Assembly (NCBI RefSeq): GCF_011045115.1
Contig: NZ_JAAKZG010000002.1
Location: 124,001 to 188,000 of the forward strand
From: Mesorhizobium zhangyense
GTDB lineage: Bacteria; Pseudomonadota; Alphaproteobacteria; Rhizobiales; Rhizobiaceae
Reading direction: 5' to 3'
Length of the DNA stretch: 64,000 nt
A program made the translations under genes and the position numbers. Each line of letters begins with the position of its first letter. Within the stretch, counting starts at the first letter, position 1. This document shows, piece by piece, positions 61,758 through 64,000 of this stretch. The notes under the pieces were generated by a model. It searched no databases. It was not told where the DNA came from and worked only from the letters and a program-made list of their open reading frames with translations.

Positions 61758-64000
61758 ATGTTCGACACCGAAAATCGTGATGATCGAAAGCGTTCGCTGC
61801 TTGCCTATGCCGGCGATGATCGTGATGCCCGAAAGGCACCACGCCCCGGTTCCCTGCTTTCTATGGCGAATTCGGAGCCGGAAGCCGATCCGGTAGAGCG
61901 CCATCGGGCAGCAAGGGCACAGCGCGAAAGCCGCCGGGAAGCACCTATTACGGCAGAAGCGCCGAGCGCGCAGCCGGCAGAAACCTCAACTGAGGCTCGA
62001 TCTTCGTGGCACATCGCCGATCTGGTTCCTGGCTGGATGTCGCGTATGGCGCAGCATCGCCAGCATCAGCTATCATCGGTCTCCGCCGAAGCCGCCTCCG
62101 TCGATCAGGACCGGCGGCTTGCAACGCGGCGGCAGGATGATGACAGCGTGCGTGGCAACGAAGATCAGTTCGCTCAAAGGGGCGATGATGGTGACGACCA
62201 GCAGTGGAAGCCGCTGGTCGACCCGATGAAGGTCATCGGCGGTGTCGCCCGCTCCAAATTGCTAATTGCAGCGACGACGATACTCGGCGCGCTGCTCGGC
62301 ATCGCCATCGCATTGTCGACGCCCAAGACATACGAGGCGGCAACCGAGTTGCTGATCGATCCGCGCGACCTCAAGCTGGTCGACCGGGACCTCACCCAGG
62401 CCGGCTTCTCCAACGAGGCGACGCTCGCCATCGTCGAGAACCAGGTTCGCGTCATCACGTCGGGAACCGTGCTCAACAAAGTCGTCGACCGCCTCAATCT
62501 CGAAAGCGATCCCGAGTTCAACGGGCAGGGCGGGGGCGGGCCTCTGTCATTCGTCCGCTCGCTGCTGTCACGCGGCAGCAACGGCGCCGACGATCCCGGC
62601 CGCCGCCGCTCGCTGGCCGTCGGCAACCTCGCCAAGGCCCTTTCGGTGGAACGCGGCGGCAAGACCTTCGTGGTCGTCATCGATGTGAAGACGCAGGACG
62701 GCGAGAAGTCGGCGCTTATCGCCAACACCATGGCGGATGTTTTCCTGAAGACCTATGGCGAGTTGCAGTCCGATACCGCCGGCCGCGCCACCGACGAACT
62801 GACGGCCCGTCTCGACGAGCTTCGCAGCGGCGTGGAAGCGGCCGAGCGCAAGGTCGAAGCCTTCAAGGCCGAGAACGATCTCATCAACGCACAGGGCCGC
62901 CTGATCAGCGACGACGAGATCCTGAAGCTCAACGAGCAGCTTTCGATCGCGCGCGCCCGCACGCTGGAACTCAATGCCAAGGCCGCCTCCACCAGAGGCG
63001 TCAATGTCGATTCCGTTCTCGGCGGCGTGCTGCCGGAAGAGATAGCGTCGGCGAGCATGACCGAACTGCGCTCGCAATATTCGACGCTGAAGGGTGAGGC
63101 CGACCGTCTCGCCGTCAAGCTCGGGCCGCGCCATCCGCAGCGCCAGGCGGTCGAAGGGCAGCTTGCCGGCGCGCGAGACCAGATCGCCGCCGAACTGCGC
63201 CGCATCGTTTCCTCGGTCCAGACCGAACTGAAGCGCGCCGTGCAGCTTGAACAGGAGCTCTCCTCGCGGCTGGCCCAGCTCAAGGTGCGTTCGGGCAGCG
63301 TCAGCAGCGAACTCGTGACCCTACGCGAACTGGAGCGCGAGGCGACCGCCAAGCGCGCCGTCTACGAATCCTTCCTGCTGCGTGCCCGCGAGACCGGCGA
63401 GCAGAGGGACATCAATACGGCCAATATGAGCGTGATTTCGGTCGCATATGCGCCGTTGCAGGCCAATGGGCCGTCACGCTCGACGATAACGATAGCCAGC
63501 ACCATCCTCGGTTTTCTGGCGGGCATCGGGCTGGGCGGCATGCGCGGCGCTTATGAAAGCCTGCGCGATACCGCCGACGATCGCCGTCGCCGGCGCAATC
63601 CACGCAAGCGCGACGCCGCGCCGCTGGATGTCCCGCCGGGCAACCGCGAGCCAGCGCAGCATCCATACCAGCCGGCCCCGCAAGCTGCACCATCTCCATT
63701 TGCCGAACCCGCCTTCGCACGCGAACCCGCGGCGCCGGCTAGCGCGTACTCCGTCGCGGAACGCGCAGTTTCGCAGCCGGCTCCAATGCCGCAGCAGCCT
63801 TCCTACCCAGAGACAGACCCGAGGCAAAATCCCGCCGCCGGCTACCCGACTTATCATGCGCCACAGCCGGTTCAAGCGCCTGTGACCTATCAGCAGGCTG
63901 CGGTGCCGCCTTTCGTCCAGCCGACGCCTCAGCCGCAGGCCTATCCGCAGCAGCCGGCGCCGCATGTCGGGCATTATGGGCAACCGCCGGTGCAGCCCAT
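61758..64000 (+). CDS. Wzz/GumC-like chain-length protein with long cytoplasmic N terminus and Pro/Gln-rich tail (cut by window end)
   Basis: At least 747 residues. The first ~165 are hydrophilic and basic or acidic, predicted cytoplasmic. A transmembrane helix (LLIAATTILGALLGIAIAL, near 178-197) is followed by the Wzz motif TYEAATELLIDPRDLKLVDR, a long coiled coil (about 330-530) with KLGPRHPQRQAVEGQLAGAR, and a second helix near 580 (STITIASTILGFLAGIGLGG). The remaining ~150 residues are rich in Pro, Gln and Ala. No BY-kinase Walker motif is seen before base 64000. ATG 61758 is the best start. Confidence 0.85.
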   Translation, partial: MFDTENRDDRKRSLLAYAGDDRDARKAPRPGSLLSMANSEPEADPVERHRAARAQRESRREAPITAEAPSAQPAETSTEARSSWHIADLVPGWMSRMAQHRQHQLSSVSAEAASVDQDRRLATRRQDDDSVRGNEDQFAQRGDDGDDQQWKPLVDPMKVIGGVARSKLLIAATTILGALLGIAIALSTPKTYEAATELLIDPRDLKLVDRDLTQAGFSNEATLAIVENQVRVITSGTVLNKVVDRLNLESDPEFNGQGGGGPLSFVRSLLSRGSNGADDPGRRRSLAVGNLAKALSVERGGKTFVVVIDVKTQDGEKSALIANTMADVFLKTYGELQSDTAGRATDELTARLDELRSGVEAAERKVEAFKAENDLINAQGRLISDDEILKLNEQLSIARARTLELNAKAASTRGVNVDSVLGGVLPEEIASASMTELRSQYSTLKGEADRLAVKLGPRHPQRQAVEGQLAGARDQIAAELRRIVSSVQTELKRAVQLEQELSSRLAQLKVRSGSVSSELVTLRELEREATAKRAVYESFLLRARETGEQRDINTANMSVISVAYAPLQANGPSRSTITIASTILGFLAGIGLGGMRGAYESLRDTADDRRRRRNPRKRDAAPLDVPPGNREPAQHPYQPAPQAAPSPFAEPAFAREPAAPASAYSVAERAVSQPAPMPQQPSYPETDPRQNPAAGYPTYHAPQPVQAPVTYQQAAVPPFVQPTPQPQAYPQQPAPHVGHYGQPPVQP

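Overview
The window looks like part of a chromosome from a Hyphomicrobiales alphaproteobacterium, most probably Phyllobacteriaceae (Mesorhizobium/Aminobacter-like). The reasons are the high G+C, a rhizobial exo gene set in Sinorhizobium-like order, a murA/small-protein pair, and palindromic intergenic repeats of a rhizobial type. This placement is inference; no search was run.

Layout. (1) 1-976: the 5' part of murA and a small conserved gene, both on the minus strand. (2) 977-1051: tRNA-Thr(GGT), whose 3' end is the attachment site of an integrated element. The same 26-base sequence occurs at 1027-1052 and 15852-15877, so about 14.85 kb between them is foreign. The element carries a tyrosine integrase, a 1248-residue protein with an N-terminal lysozyme-like domain of the kind seen in podovirus internal virion proteins, a second virion-like protein, a 'moron'-like membrane gene between them, a repeat-rich (iteron-like) region, small DNA-binding genes, a serine resolvase with a res-like site of three subsites, an OLD-type ATPase/TOPRIM nuclease, and a secreted SH3 protein. 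I see no terminase, portal, capsid or tail genes. It is either a strongly reduced temperate podovirus or a satellite-like integrative element with its own replication and multimer-resolution functions. This is the most unusual part of the window.

(3) 16.1-28.6 kb: an uptake and catabolism locus. A GntR/FCD regulator is divergent from an amino-acid-type ABC transporter (binding protein, permease, ATPase). These are followed by an M20 peptidase-type hydrolase, an enolase-superfamily enzyme, a creatinase-like M24 protein without metal ligands, and a DapA-family aldolase, ending at a 21-bp perfect hairpin. A convergent aminotransferase gene and a rightward set (CTP-synthase-like glutamine amidotransferase, SDR, flavin-dependent monooxygenase) follow. 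The substrate cannot be read from the sequence.

(4) 28.7-49.8 kb: a succinoglycan-type exopolysaccharide locus. A methyltransferase, an ExoH-like acyltransferase and a phosphatase precede exoP-N-O-M-A-L-K on the minus strand; then come exoW-exoV (+), exoU and exoX (-), and exoY-F-Q-Z (+). ExoY starts the lipid-linked oligosaccharide; ExoA, L, M, O, U and W extend it; ExoV and the acyltransferases decorate it; ExoQ, ExoP and ExoF polymerise and export it; ExoK trims it. No exoI or exoT is present at the usual place.

(5) 49.9-53.6 kb: an OmpA-family protein, a SAF-domain dehydrogenase-like protein, a VapB antitoxin remnant and proC. (6) 53.6-64 kb: a Tat-exported metallophosphoesterase and a second polysaccharide cluster (Wzy-like polymerase, glycosyltransferases, WecB/TagA/CpsF transferase, flippase, and a Wzz/GumC-like protein cut by the window end).
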